Source: Holacanthus passer
Taxonomy: Eukaryota > Chordata > Actinopteri > Pomacanthidae
NCBI GenBank assembly: GCA_025331565.1
Contig: JAFREQ010000039.1
Location: 2,976,001 to 3,040,000 of the forward strand
DNA: 64,000 nt
Direction: 5' to 3'
Of the stretch, positions 1 to 13,530 are shown in pieces. Every line of letters starts with the position of its first letter. The first letter of the stretch is position 1. The position numbers and the translations under genes were made by a program. Below the pieces are notes generated by a model. It did no database searches. It was not told where the DNA came from and saw only the letters and a list, made by a program, of their open reading frames with translations.

Positions 1-549
1 GGATTGTTCATTTTTGAAGGCAAGTGTATGTAACTCTTACTGAGTAATTGGTTGCCATTAAAGACAGTTTAAGGGTAATGGTGAAAATGCACAGAAGAGT
101 CCTCAAATCACACAATTTGAGGAAAGTTTGCCTGCTGACATCAGCGACCATACGTCATAGTGGTCATGGCTAGTGGTCATACAAGTCCAAGTAAGGCTGT
201 AGTAGTAAAACCCTGAATGTGTAAAACTGAGAAATGGTGGGTTTTGTTTCTTATCAATTCAACGTTTAATGTGTTTAACGTAGGGAAGAGGATGAATGTG
301 TTATTTCGTATTTCAAAAGTTAGTCGTCTCAATTGAAGACTAAGATATCATTAACTTGGTTATATTTGTATCTACTGTATAAGTGTAATTTCTGTAGCCC
401 TTATTTTCATGTCTGGTGCTTTACATTACCCTTCCCCAGTGGAATTACTCTGACACATTTATGAACAACAGACTAAGCATTCCGATGTGTACACAGTACC
501 CCCAGCCTCTAACAGCACACTATTTGTCACAATTTGTGCAAGCGGAGTA

Positions 550-960
550 GCGAGGACACAAGGGATTGGACCCAAATGCAGACAACTGAGGCGGGGCTGC
601 AGCAGTTCAATGATATTTACACAAAAATCAAAAGGATTACATAGTGGTGAGGCAGGCAAGGGTCAGATCCAGATAAGGCAGTCCACACAGGCAAACAAAT
701 CAGTGAGCAGGCAAGAAACAGAAATCCAAAGAGATGGCCATGGTCAAGGAAAATGAAAATTCAAAACAGACTAGACACAAGGACTGTACACAAGGAACGG
801 GCTGGGGAGCTTGACACAAGGTACAAAGATGAAGTGGCACGCAGTGACGGGAACACAAATAACACAAAGGCAGGAAGTAACAGAACGCACCTGAAGTCAT
901 CTCAGACTATTTCAAAATATAAAAAACGGGAAATAACTGAACAAAAAACTCAAACCATGA
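550..960. repeat. GA-rich dispersed repeat, copy 1
   Basis: The block begins near a GGACCCAAATGCAGAC motif and runs as purine-rich sequence full of GGCA, ACACAAGG and AAACA words. I recognise this as a dispersed repeat type common in percomorph genomes. A related block lies at 19,850-20,095. I do not see an intact coding region, so I leave the class open; a terminal piece of a retroelement is possible. Confidence 0.5.
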
Positions 961-2059
961 CACTATGTTGACCTCATACAGATTTGTATTTTACATATAA
1001 TGCCACAGGAAAGAATTTCCAGTAATGGAAATGAAATAAAGTTCACATACCCAATGAAAATACAAATATAAAAATAGCAATGCCACCAAATGTAATTTCT
1101 TGTTGTTTGTCAGTGTTTCCCCTCGTTCTCTCAGTTTGGAATCTGACATTCTTATCATGCAGACAGGCTGCTCGACCAACCGGCAGGACTCGTAGCGACA
1201 AGGACACATGTACAGGACACACATATTTTTGTTCAAACTTCAAACTTTGCGAACATGAAATTGCTTTCGTTTTCAGGACAATGATAAAACTGGAGCCAAG
1301 AAATCAAAGTTGCACCATGATCTCAAAACACATAGTGCAGTTGTATAACACCACGCGAGAAAATATAAAGACTCCACTGGTGAGTAAGACACTCTGAGAC
1401 AAGGTATGTGTTGTCAGATGAAACATGACCCTTTTTGTGAGTGACAGTATAGTAAACGTATGTTGAAGCACAAAAATAAAGTAAAAATGCACAAAATCAA
1501 GTCAACAGACAAAACACTCCTGGTAGAGTACGAAGCCATGTGGAGGATGTGACGTCCCAGAGCCGAGCCCGGTGGAATCAAGGCCTGAACTAACAATCTA
1601 CTGGGAATATTTGGTTGATTTTCACGTCTGCTAACCAAGATGTCAGTCTGCTAAAACCCTGAGGACAGGAGGTGTCAACTGCAATGGAAGCTTTCCCCAC
1701 ATGAGAAAGAGACAGAAGCAAAAATCAAAACAAGAAAAATATTGTAAATTGCAGCTTGGGATTGTGGGTAGAAAGCTGGGACCACAAGGCTATCTGACCT
1801 GGGACGAGGATGGACTGATGCTGAATTAGGTGAAGGTTCACGATAAGTAGGGGGATGGTGGGACACACACACACATACACACACACACAAAGGGCTAGTT
1901 GTGACACGTAATGATGACTAAGTTGTGTGGTCTGCTTGTGGGTGTGTGTGTGCGCATTCATGTGGCCCCTTAGTGGTTTCTCGCCATCGAAACTGAAGGC
2001 AGCCCTCTGAATTCCTTATCTGCAGCTCACTTCCTACTTGTGAACTAGCACCTGTCAAA

Positions 2060-2097
2060 CACACACGTACACACCCACACACACACACACACACACA
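2060..2097. repeat. CA microsatellite
   Basis: An interrupted (CA)n tract, one of a series in the first 7 kb. Others are at 1863-1889, 3738-3763 and 7383-7402 (TG strand). Confidence 0.9.
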
Positions 2098-3249
2098 GGG
2101 CAAGCAGCAGTGTGTGAGGGTAAACCACAGGCATGAGTTTTATGTTTTGTATTTGTTTTCAAGTAGTGTTCTGTGGTTTTAGACTGAAGTGGTGTGTACA
2201 GTGTGTACAACAACTAACTGTGCTCTCACACAGACACACACTTTCTGACAACACCCTTTTTTTTCTAAAATCTCAAACAGAGATAGATTAGGCAGATTAA
2301 TGGCGGGGGGGGCTTCCTGCTTTCTTGCCTGTTGAGTCGGAGCTGGTGAGACAACACCATAGCGTTAAAAATGACAGCACACTCACACACACACACCGGT
2401 CTCCAGTGGCTGTGTGACGTAGATATTCTATGTTGAAGGGAAGAGGCATAAAGAACAGTCTTGACTTGCCAATAAGCAATTTGCCAAACTGCCATGAGCT
2501 GGAATGACTTGTAACCACAAAACTTGGCCTAATAACTGGAAATGATGTGCAGGCGCTTCCCAAGAAACATGAACCTCTTTTATTTCGTTTCTCTCTCTCC
2601 GAGCGGACCGCAGACACAGTAGGCACCTTCCAACATTTTCTCTTGAGAGTGTTGAAGTGTGTGTGATTTAATTGTGTACAGCTTGTGGAACGAGTTTCAC
2701 ATCAATTTAAAATAGCTTTATCTGCATGTATGTAAGCACTGCCACAAATGCAAGTGTATGAAACACACGTAAAGTACTGTAGGCCTTTCTCATTCTTATG
2801 AATTATAAAGTGAGCCATTAATTAAATACCAGACGACACAATATTTTTGTCTGTTACGATGGTCACAGTCTCAGATTTAGCAGTTGTATCGAGTCCTAAA
2901 TTCTCGCCGTGTCTTGGCATGAAAGAAATCCAGTCATCGCTTGCTGTCTTTCAAAAACGTGCATGATGTCATGTGGAAGGAGGCGCTCAGGACTGACTTT
3001 CCAGGTGCCACAATGTAAACAAACAAAGCTGGCGCGTCTGATGACTTGTCTCGGTTTAACAGCTTCCCCTCGCAGCATCGGCGTCATCATTCCTCTTTCG
3101 CTTCGCCGAGTTTGCAATTGTGCAAGGAAGAGCGTTTTGTCCTCCTATTGGTCAACGTTTGGAACATGTTGTGGAATTCGTCATGGAAGGCCCGATGCCC
3201 ATTGTCGTTCTCGACCCGACGCCTCGTGTCTGTTGGATCGGGCTATAAT

Positions 3250-3273
3250 CATATATATATACATATATATATA
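3250..3273. repeat. AT-dinucleotide microsatellite
   Basis: A short (AT)n tract with one C interruption, seen directly. Confidence 0.85.
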
Positions 3274-5142
3274 GTCTAGTCTCAACCCAGCATAAGAATA
3301 CATTTTTTTCTGACTGGCGTTTAGCCTCTTCCACTTGCTTTGTCCTTTTATTAACATCGACTGAAGCCTTGGTCGTCAGGAGAGGGGAACATGATGAACA
3401 TAAAGCATTTCTGTTTGTATCATGTGTTCATTTATAACGTCTCCACACAGATCTGATGTTTTAGTCTGCTGCTTTTTTTCGTCTCTTTGGTGGAGCAGAG
3501 GCTTCACTGGATGTTTGGAAGTCACATGCTTCATGTGTGGCATGATTTATTTGAGACTGTTTCCATCGCATTTTGCTTTTATCGATGAATGCGCATGAAG
3601 AACAGGCGGATGGAAAGGCACCTCACACACACTCACACACTCACACACATTTTCTCCATGCTCAGGGTCTTCACCTGCCCTCTCCCACTCACAGACACAT
3701 CCCTTACTTATTATTTCATTATGCCTCTCTATCTCTTACACACACACACAAACGCACACACACTGTTGACTCAGCACTTTGCTGCCCTGCGTTTTGTTGG
3801 TGTTCTTGGAATCTGCCCAGGTTTTGTGAATGGCTGGGAGGGCAGGGTGTGGCACAGTTGTACCTTTGCCCTGCACTGCAACAACATCACATTCATAAAA
3901 GCTTTATCTCCACACACACGCACAAACACACACAGTTGTCAGCTTTACATCTTCATCCAGTACGCTGACAGGTAGGGGCTGCATTGTTGTTCTGCTCTGT
4001 TTCGTTGTAACTCACCTGTGTGTGTGCACGTGTGTGTGTGTAATCAGGGGCCCCATTCTGTCAGAAGGTGAATCTCTGCGGGGAGTAAACCAGAGTCCGG
4101 CCTCATTAGCGAGAAACCTGCTCATTGCTCAGGTCACACGTGTGCAGTCTCTCACTCTCTCTCTTTTGAACACACACGCCACACACACTCGTAAAGGTTC
4201 GACCCAGCTGTGCGTGTGTGTGTTTGCGACCATGGATCATGCTCTCTAATTGGAGACGCAGCTCCTGTTCTCCTGCTCTCACCTTCTCTGAGCAGCTGTA
4301 TTTATGTTTACTGCTGTGACCCAGTTACTAGATACCTCCGCTACATGCCAGAGACAGATCGCTGTGGTTCTTTAAAGGGATAGTTCACCCAAAAACACTA
4401 GGAGCCTAATCTAGATTCAGTGTGATTTGCTGACAATTGGAGACATCAGTTGGAGCCCCCAGTTAACTGGATCCCAGTTGTGTCTGTTTTATGGTACTAA
4501 AAGTTTCTTTTAAGAAATTAACAGCAATGTCTTTCCCAAACGTAATGACACACACACTATAAACCTCAAACTTTGTTGTGTACGTTTTAATTGAGAACTA
4601 CTTTTACTGAAAGTGCACCTGCCATTTATCAGTCTGCACAAGAGGAAGAAGCTCTTCAAATCACTATATTTAAATCGATATTGCTGAGTTTGAAGAAAAC
4701 AATTTATCGACTAATCTGGGTTGTAGTTGTTGGATGGTGCCTTGTTTACTTCCATCTAAAGAGACTCTCTGCATTATGATTCCTGGCAGCATATGCACAC
4801 GCACATACAGCACTAATGTATTTAATGTAAATACAATGCAAGATATCATGGATTGTATATTTGTTGATTGATAATCCCAATCTACCAATTCTGAAGAATA
4901 GTAGCTTCGCAGGACTTTCACATCCATCCCATGGGCATAAAGGTGGTGCGATAATGTCATAACCGATTTCAAACCAGTGTTTTGAGACTAAATTACATTC
5001 GCACTCATATAGTTTGATGTTGCCACCACAGTGAGAACATCACTAGAGAGCATGACACATAAATCGACTGGCAGATTAGTCTATTGACACTTTGAACACC
5101 AAAAAAAAAAAAAAACATCATTTTAGGGGCCCAAACCCTAAA

Positions 5143-5527
5143 GGAATAGTTCAACCTTTTGGGGAATATTTGTATTCACTGTGTGGCTAGCCTGGTTCTG
5201 TATACAAAGCTATAAAAGTCTGCATACTCCAAGAAGCCACCGTGCCTGGCCAACAAATAGTCCAGCACATAACTCCCTGTGAAATGATGACCTGCCACTT
5301 TTACATTACAGTTTTTTTCACTGATGTAACAAAATGTATAAAATGTGTTAATTAATGAATTTTAGAGATGCTAGAAGGTGAATTTTTGAACTTTGGACAG
5401 AGCTAGCTGTTTCTCCTTGCTTACAGTCTTTATGCTGGGCTAATCATTTGCTGGCTCTTTATATTTAGCATGCAGATGTGAGAGTGGTATCAATCCTCTC
5501 ATCTAACGCTCAGCCAGAAATAGCGAA
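5143..5527. mobile_element. Hairpin-like MITE of a percomorph dispersed family, copy 1
   Basis: The left end reads GGAATAGTTCAACCTTTTGG. The interior has GCTAGCCTGGTTCTGT in one direction, and about 200 bp later the inverted counterpart GGACAGAGCTAGCTG. After that come ATATTTAGCATGCAGATGTG and a CTCTCATCTAACGCTCAGCCAGAAA tail split over the end. I recognise these words as hallmarks of a very common percomorph non-autonomous repeat. The inverted internal arms suggest a MITE-type element with long imperfect inverted repeats. A second, shorter copy is at 63,392-63,600. There is no coding capacity. Confidence 0.65.
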
Positions 5528-8500
5528 ACGTGTTGCTTTGACTCGAATACGCCGAATGTGGATGGGCTGATCGCATTCTTTGCAGGAGGAAAATAATGAT
5601 ATTGTGTTTCTGTGTCTCTTTTAAATCCTTTACTCTCAGTTTGCTCATTTGACTTATTTGACAAAGAGGCCGACAGTAGAAAGGCAAGAATGTGAGAAAA
5701 AGAGCATCACAATAGATTTTTTTAGAGTAATGGTGAAGACAGTTCATTCCTGTCTGATATACAGGTATGCTGTCCTTGACCTCCGACCAGTGGGCGGAGT
5801 CAAAGTCAAGTCAAGATGGTACATCTCTCCTCATTATTGTGACACCGTCTTGTCTGCGTGGGGACGAGTGTGACTGCGATGGAGTCTGATACCCCACAGG
5901 GAGGCCATGTGAAATGTGTTTGCTTTCCCACAATGCCTTGTGTGTACAGAGAGGAGGTGGCAGCTGTAGGGGAGATGGGCTGGGGGTGGCGGGAAGCGCG
6001 GCCAGTCGGACAGAACATCTCTTTGCCTCTGGCATCGCCATGGAGACGGGGGCTCTTTTAATAGAGTCCTTCGGCTGCTTTCATTCTCCTGCTGTTTACC
6101 ATTCAGTTCATATATTGGAGGCTAACGGAGCGCAATTTAGAGCCTGGAGGAACTGGGACTTTTTATTTTTTCTTATTTGACTACAGAGCAGAGATGGTTA
6201 GTGTGTGGTCCTGCTGTGGAGCTCAGGCTCTAACACTGCCAGGTCACATGTTCGTGTCCACGTACAGTCAATTTGTGTGACACTACTGGTATTTTACTTT
6301 CTTCTGGTGTTCCCTGCCATCCTTCCGGCGTGGCTGGGACCTTGTCCAGCTGCCTGGGAAAATGGAGCACTTGGCATTACGCGCACACGCATAAACACAC
6401 AATCAAACACACTCAGTTGAAATTGGGCGCAAAGTGTGTGTGAATCCCGGAGTAGAGGAAATACTGACAGAGAAACAGAAAGAGGGAAAGTTGAGCTCGG
6501 ACGAAAACACACACTCTCCCAGGATGCCACATGCACACACACAGACACACGCATACGCAGTCACACCTACACTCACGCACACAAGCAACAGATCCATAGT
6601 CCACTCACATGTGGGTGTGTGCTTCCTCCTCTTAACTCACATTTTTTGGCTCGTTTCAAAGAGACACACCCACTTTGTTTTGTAGCACAGGGCACACACA
6701 CACACACACACACACACACATGCAGGAAGAAAGAGAGAGGAGTGTGCAACTCTGTCACTGTCAGGACACAGCGAGAGGCAACAACTAGCACTTGAAGCAG
6801 CTGCTCAGTTGGAGGATGGGGTCAGATGGGATGAGGTGGCAACAGAGGGGCGAACATTCTTCTAAAGAGATGTTGTCATTATGGCCAAATTCTGAAGAAA
6901 AGGAAGGATTTGCTCATACATGTTAGTCATGAGGGAAAACTGGGAGGAGGCAGGAGGGGAGGACAAGCAGACAGAGGCAAACACTTTTTCCTACACACAC
7001 CATGGCATTGGAGATGGTGAGTTAAATGGACTACAGCAATACTCTTTATTTTTATGCGTTTATGTAATGTACATCTCACGCTGGTGATGTTTGGCTTTTG
7101 GCTTGTTTACAGCAGTGCATATGTAAGTGGGTGTGTGTGTGTGGGTGTGTGTATGAGTGCTCACGACTGGCCCATGCAGTACCCGCCTGGGTTTGTTTAC
7201 CTGGCTGCGTGCTTTCCCACATGAACTCACGTCAGTGGAAGGTAACAGGATCTGGCGGGCTCTGATCCACCCCTCCTGCCATAAAAAAAATTACCCTGCC
7301 ATGTCTCAATAATGCTCTGTTGTCATCGGACAAATGCCAGGTACACAGGCAGATAGAGGGTGTCAGACAGGCAGGGGTGGCTTGTGTGTGTGTGTGTGTG
7401 TGCGTGGAGGCTGAGAGGAAAGGTGAAAGTCTGGGAGTATTGATGAGATGCCAAATGCCGGTTGGGAGTGAAACCTCTCCTGGTGTTTTTTTCCACTAGG
7501 ACATGAAGCTGGAGGGCAGGAGGAGGGCAAGTTAACACAGCAGCAATCACAGAACATGCTTACATAAACTCTAACAGTCTGATATTAACCAAATTCGTAC
7601 AGCACTCCACCTACCTGATGACACATGTACAGAGCTGTCATATTGGTTGACACTTTAGATGTGTATGGCCGAGACTGATGATAGAGGAATGTACAAAGTA
7701 CATTTTGTGTTGTGTATTGTCCAATAATCTGCACTGATGTCTGAGCGAAATGCTACATGTCTTAACACTCTTTTGGTGTTTAATATACCTGTTGTATGAG
7801 GACATGAAAGCTATTCTATGATTCTTCGAATCATCAGTCTTGATCATGAGATGGACACTGTTATATACAATGAGACTATATGTAATAACTAGCCAGTAAC
7901 TATATTACCATAATAAAAGAGGTTTATTGTTTTTTCCTGTTATTTTCCTTTTTTTCCTTTTTGTTCCAAAGTGAATTATTACTGTTGCCTTTCTCTTCAA
8001 CACAATATTGTTAACCCCTTATTCTCTAACCACTTCTTTCCTTGTGCCTACATTTTTTTTTTTTACCATTAAGCAATATATAGTACATATGGTTATTCAA
8101 CATAATTAATCTGTAACTTGCAGGTTTACTTGCTACTGGACCTGGTTGCTATTGATCTTATGTGACGTTTGTGGGCTGCGCTGGTTTCGGATCAGTTTGC
8201 TGGATTTTATAACTTGCGCAACAGGGTGGACACTGAGTTCTAATGAAATGGGAGGATCAACTGGCGTCCACCATGGCTGAGTGTGAAAATGTCAGTCAAG
8301 CAAACCCAAATATACCCTTAGTTAAGCTGTAGTATCGCCTTAATGGAGCTATAGTTGCAATGCATTTCCAGAAGGACGCACATTAGTAGGTAGCTGTTGA
8401 GAATTTACCTTCTTGTGGATGGAGTTTTTGGAAAGTTTTCCCAATCACTTCAGTGTATTTTTTTTGCTTTTCCTGGACCTAGTGCTGAGTGGTCATCAAA

Positions 8501-10349
8501 GGAAGTCATTTCCTGAGTTCTTGCACGTCTTTCTTTTCCTTCCACATTTCCAACCATTCTGTGTATCTGTGTGTCCTTTGATAGTTAGATGAAGGTCTCT
8601 TCTTCTCTCAACCAACTCTCATCTCATCTACAGCAGATAGATAAAAGTGGGGCAACTTGAGAGACTTTAACATGCAATGCAGTGTCAATTTGTCAAAACT
8701 CAGAGACACTCGCCTGAGACGAAACGTACACTTACGTTTTTCTAATTTGATCCAAACTTTATCATCAAACCCAACAGATACAAGAACAACTGAGGTGGTA
8801 ATTACCAGGCGGAGACTTCATTTCTCCGGTGTCAGATGACTAGACTGAAACTCGGAGGGACACACTGATATTGTATTTCATTTACAAACAATTAACGAGG
8901 GAATTTCCACCGGCAATTGATTAACCTCATCACTGATCCCGATGCATTTGTCTAATTGCCCAACCCTAATTCCTTTACTGTACCTGCCCAGCCTGTCCAG
9001 GGCGAGAGATCAGATTCGAAAACATGTTCTCATCCAACCCCAACAACATCTGACACCTGACCATTAATAGGTGACAAAGGAGCGTCCTCAGACTGAGCCC
9101 AGAGTGATGACGTGAGCCCAACTTACATCATTTCCTGCCAGGGGGAGCTGGCAGCAGCCATGTCAAGCACTTTGTTTGAGCTGGAAGTAGCGGCAGAGAG
9201 CCCGTGTCACAGCGGGGTGTGTTTATGCGCTGTGGTGGGCGTTTACATGTGAGGGAGCCTCTGACTCGGCAGCTCTCAGTGGAAGCACAAACACCACGAG
9301 GAGCTGTGATCTCATCCTGCCGTTTGATGTGTGTGTGCGTCTGTGTGGTCGTAGTGGTGGTTTTGATCAGAATGTCTTAAAGTCCTTGATGAGGTTGTGG
9401 ATGAAACGTCATTGTAAAATTAAGCCATGATAATGTAAAAACAACCCGTTTGAACAACATCAATGGTTCCAATGTTGACCTTTGCTCCAGTGGGGCTTGT
9501 TTACAGGCCAGTCGAACAGGGGGCATGATTCAGGGGTGGCCATTCCTGAAGTCAGATGGGGGTGTGCTGCAGTCAGACAGAAATGGCAATATGAAATTCA
9601 GTATTTCCTGAAAGCTCTCTCTCTCTAATTGGCTGAGTATTAGTGACTCGAATTCAGTCACACTCAACTTGTGAGCTGAGCGAGTGGAACGGTTCATCAA
9701 AGCCACATTTTTTTGTGAACGCCCTCTTCTTCATTGAAATAATGGGGACTGAATTTTGGCACTGTGAATTAGGATTAGATGCCAGCATACATTAAAATCC
9801 TGATTTATGACAATAGTGATCTATTTAAAGGCAGAACTGTCTAACAAGCATATTATCTGATTTTCCCACCCATGCAGAATAAAGAAGAAGACCAAAGCAG
9901 AGAGGCTGCGATGTGACTACAAGCAAAATATATTGGACCAGGCTGATGTCTGAATTGGAAACCAGTAAGTCATGTTATATATTTGATATGCGTAGTAAAC
10001 ACTGATGGTTAGAAAACTGTCCCACGGACTTTCATGACCTGATAACGTCGCCTCATCGTGTCACTCACATGACTGACTTAATTCAATATCCACATGGCCG
10101 TATCTACATTATAAAAGGTTACTGGACTCTATAATTGTTCCTCATGTCCATACTGGCTGTAAAGCACTTTCTGACCAGCACAACTCTACTATCTGAAAAA
10201 AGACACAAATTCCAGTGATTACATTTAAGTTCAGCTGTGCAGTGAGTTTGCCAAATCAGTAAAATCCTGTTTTTACATCAGTGCATGAGTAATAATAATC
10301 TAATCATATAATATTTAATAGTAGTACAGTCACAGGGGACATTTTTCTG
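5528..10349. other. Intergenic, no gene recognised
   Basis: This block contains CA/TG microsatellites (6692-6720 and 7383-7402) and AT-rich unique sequence. A GC-richer patch at about 5,870-6,150 has a 70-90 codon open frame, but nothing in its translation resembles a known domain and there are no clear exon borders. Confidence 0.5.
6692..6720. repeat. CA microsatellite
   Basis: An uninterrupted (CA)n run. Confidence 0.92.
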
Positions 10350-10500
10350 CATTGAGTACTTTTGCTTTAAATACTTTAAGTACATTTTCCTGATTATACT
10401 ATATTTTCAGTGCGGGACATTTTCTTGTAACAGAGTATTTTTACAGTGTGGTATTAGTACTTTTACTTAAGTAAAAGCTAAGTACTTCCTCCACCACTGA
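10350..10500. repeat. Dispersed teleost repeat ending in CTTCCTCCACCACTGA
   Basis: The block contains GAGTACTTTTGCTTTAA, TACTTTTACTTAAGTAAAAG and a terminal GTACTTCCTCCACCACTGA. I recognise these words as a widespread non-autonomous repeat in percomorph fishes. The palindromic TACTTAAGTA core suggests inverted-repeat structure. It is non-coding. Confidence 0.6.
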
Positions 10501-12979
10501 GTCACCCCCACCATTCACACACACACACTCGCCTTATAGAAATGATAAGTTGTTCAATGATGAAGGTGCTCATCCACTGAATATTGAACCATGGTTGAGT
10601 GATGTCAGTATGACAGCAACGCAGACATAGTGAGCTGTGTAATGTGAACAATGCTAACATCGCAGTCTCTGCAGCCTTGTTCTGCTCATTCTCAGCAGGT
10701 TAGTTGCTCAACCACAAAGTCTTTGGGGATTTCTGCTCCACCAGAACATGCATTGCAATGATTTGCTGTTGCAAACTTTCAGATCAAGCAGATGATAATC
10801 GGTGCGTTCATGGACAGTCTGTCAAAAGGTGCTGACCTTGGGATTCTTAGCGTGAGATATACGAGGTGTGGTGTGTGAGCATCTGAACTGGTTGATATGC
10901 TGAAGACGTAGACTGCCATTGTGACATGAATCAACAGGTCCGATGGGAAACGTAGTCCTCAGTTTGAGAAATAACACTTCTTTTCAACCATCTTCTTATC
11001 TGTTACCAGTAATGATATTGGCCTACATATAATTGAATCTAGTTAATGTAGTTGAATGCAGCCTTTTAAAGCACTTTCTTAAGTCATTTATAGATTTGGC
11101 AATACTTTCTTTCTTCTTTCTTTCTTCTGCATCTTTACACTCTTTGTTTGTTTTGTTTGTTCTCACGACTTAATCTGTCTCATAAATTGTTCCTGTTGAA
11201 TGAAGGCTTATGTCCACGCTGTCTTGAATCGAGCTGGCTGTTGATGACGTCCCTTTGTGCCCATCACTCTGTCATCACAGTCATGTTGCCATTGTTGTCT
11301 CCATACACCAGCAGAGTCGGGGAGTTACAATGTGACGCAGATTAGTAAACTCACAATTCCCGTTTCCGTGAAACAAGAGAAGGCCTTTTGTGTAGCTACA
11401 CACCCTCACGTCTTAAATTAAACACAGTTGTGACGTTGCACTGGTGCAGGCTGCCACTTCCTCAAATGCGGTGCTGTGTGTGTGCAGTGTGAAGGCACGT
11501 CATGAGAAAGTGAAATCAATTGACGGCCCAGTGCGTGACATTAATGTGTCAGACGTAAGTTGGTGTGTGCTGTTGACTGTAAGCTATATGACTCAGTAAG
11601 ATGGATGTACTGTGTGTTTGTTGCTGCCTGGCTCGCTCTCAATATAAGTGTGGTTTCTTGCTGTCTTTTCTTTGTTATTGGTGATAAAAGGCCACAGTCA
11701 ATAGTTCAAGACCATCAGCATTAATCAACCAAGTATCAGAATAAATGTATGTGTGTTTGTACTGTGTATGTGTGTTGGTTATCAAGCTCTTTGGAATGGG
11801 GCACATGGGAGCTGGACTTGTTAAAATAGAGTGCTTGGCAGGTTATCTAACACTACCTGAAACCCCCAATCCCAATGTCAAACTTGGAGGGGGCCGCATC
11901 TGACAATTTATGTAACTTTCCAAACCTGACAATCTGACAAGTTCGCCCATGTCGAGCAATAGTGAGAAAGTACATTTTAGATTCTTTACACAACTGCTTC
12001 TGTAACTTTTAATGTGTACAACTGAGTTCAACATCAGGTGTGCCTCAGGGAGAGGCTGTCCGAAGGTGTAGGATTTATTACGCTGAGACTATAAAGACAC
12101 ACGAGAAACAAAGTCGTTGGACTGAGATCAGGGAGGCAATGTGATGCAGTCAGGAGAAGGCTATGACGTCAAGCTTTTCACCCTGCCTTCGAGCGTGGCC
12201 ATTCAGAGCAGGTATAAATGCTTTTGCCTTAAGACATGATCAGACAATAACGTTATATGAACTAGTTTGTTTCAAGTGCACTGAACCCTTAAATTTCTAT
12301 GGCTGAGAGCTGCATTGTCCACTTATTCCGCCAGGACACTTGTTTTTGACTTTCAGTTGGTGAGTGCGAAGCCAAATGCTGGTTGGACAGTAAAGAGATA
12401 TTCTTCTCATTCATAATTTAATTTTTGGTTTTGCATTGCTCTGTATTTCTTCGGTCAGGTTGAGTATCCTGTATTTAGTATTCTGTTTGATTGGAAAGAA
12501 TTTAAAGTAGAGACAGTTTTTGAAGCTACAGCTTCCAGGTGGGTCCAGTTGCAGTTTTGTGGATGTTAATTATTAATGAGGATTTACTGAATGCTGCCCA
12601 AATGTAGGTGTGGGCATTTTTCTTAAGGTGTGGAGGCCTTCGAAGCAGAACTCTCTCTGTGGCCTGACTAATATCTTCTTTATCCATTGATCTGGTATTG
12701 CAACCTGTCTTACATAGACATGAAGGACATCATGCCATTATTGATTTTTTTTCAGAGGGAATGGCTCAGGAATTTTATGTTCCCGTCCCGAATCCCGTCT
12801 TTGATTCGTAGGAAACAGAGAGAGTTGGCATTGGTACTCAAGGGAGCGGTTCACTCTTACTAAACAAATACTGCTCCACTTTGATGGAAACCGCCACTTC
12901 AGAGTATTAGAGACAATTCACGGTCCAAAAGTCTGAAACTACATTGAAAATGTAGAAGAAATATCTAAATGTCGGCACT
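10501..12979. other. Intergenic, no gene recognised
   Basis: Mostly unique AT-rich sequence with a TTTC-rich patch at 11,103-11,130. I see no exon, RNA gene or clear mobile element. Confidence 0.5.
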
Positions 12980-13530
12980 TTTTCTACCAAAGGTCGGATT
13001 TCCTTGAGTTGTATCCCTTGGATTTGATCTACTCATCAGAGGCTCGTTCAAGTAACTCGACGTGCAGCCAGTGCTCACCTGTTATAAACATGGTTGTGCC
13101 TCAAGTTTCCAGCAGACTGTGGCTCGAGTGAAAGTGTCAGAAATCACATTGTTTTTCTGAGCAAAGAGGGGCTTTCTTTAGCATCAAATCGTGGCTGGAC
13201 TCAAGGTTTCTAAGGGGCAGTGCATGGAACTGTTAAACACTTTGCTGAAACTGGATCTGTAGTATCCCAAGCATGATCAGGCTGACCGAAATTGACTGCA
13301 CCATCAGTAGATTGGATCAATGCATCAAGCTTAGTTCACTGAGAGATAGAAAGGCAACTTCCTCACAGATACAGAATTTGCTAAATTAAGACTCAAGACT
13401 CCAATCAGCAAACTGATCAGCAGTACTGTCAAAAGAAGGCTGTCTTGTAGTGTAGTGTAGGACAAGTAGCAGTTTCTAAACCTCTCGTCAGGAGGGGAAA
13501 TGCCAGGATGCTAAATTCTCCAATGTGTTG
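12980..13530 (+). mobile_element. Degenerate Tc1-type transposon, copy 1
   Basis: This segment is homologous to 24,940-25,500 and, in reverse, to 31,900-32,290. Shared words include GTTCAAGTAACTCGA, TGTTATAAACATGG, AAGCTTAGTTCACTGAGAGA and TACTGTCAAAAGAAGGCTGT. Translating across frameshifts and stops gives the N-terminal DNA-binding half of a Tc1-like transposase: a KGAVHGTVK-like helix-turn-helix region, then a SGRPKLT-like linker with its Arg/Gly part degraded, then KPLVRRGNA. The catalytic half is not recognisable after about 13,510. It is inactive, with many stops and indels. Confidence 0.7.

Larger units (their letters stand above)
1..5142. other. Intergenic, repeat-bearing, no gene recognised
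   Basis: I find no credible coding exon here. The block holds several CA/TG microsatellites, a GA-rich dispersed repeat (550-960), an AT-dinucleotide tract (3250-3273), and a fragment reading GGGATAGTTCACCCAAAAA near 4378. That last motif occurs at the edges of common teleost dispersed repeats. Open frames here are short, overlap on both strands, and are mostly created by CA-repeat translation (Thr-His runs). Confidence 0.6.
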
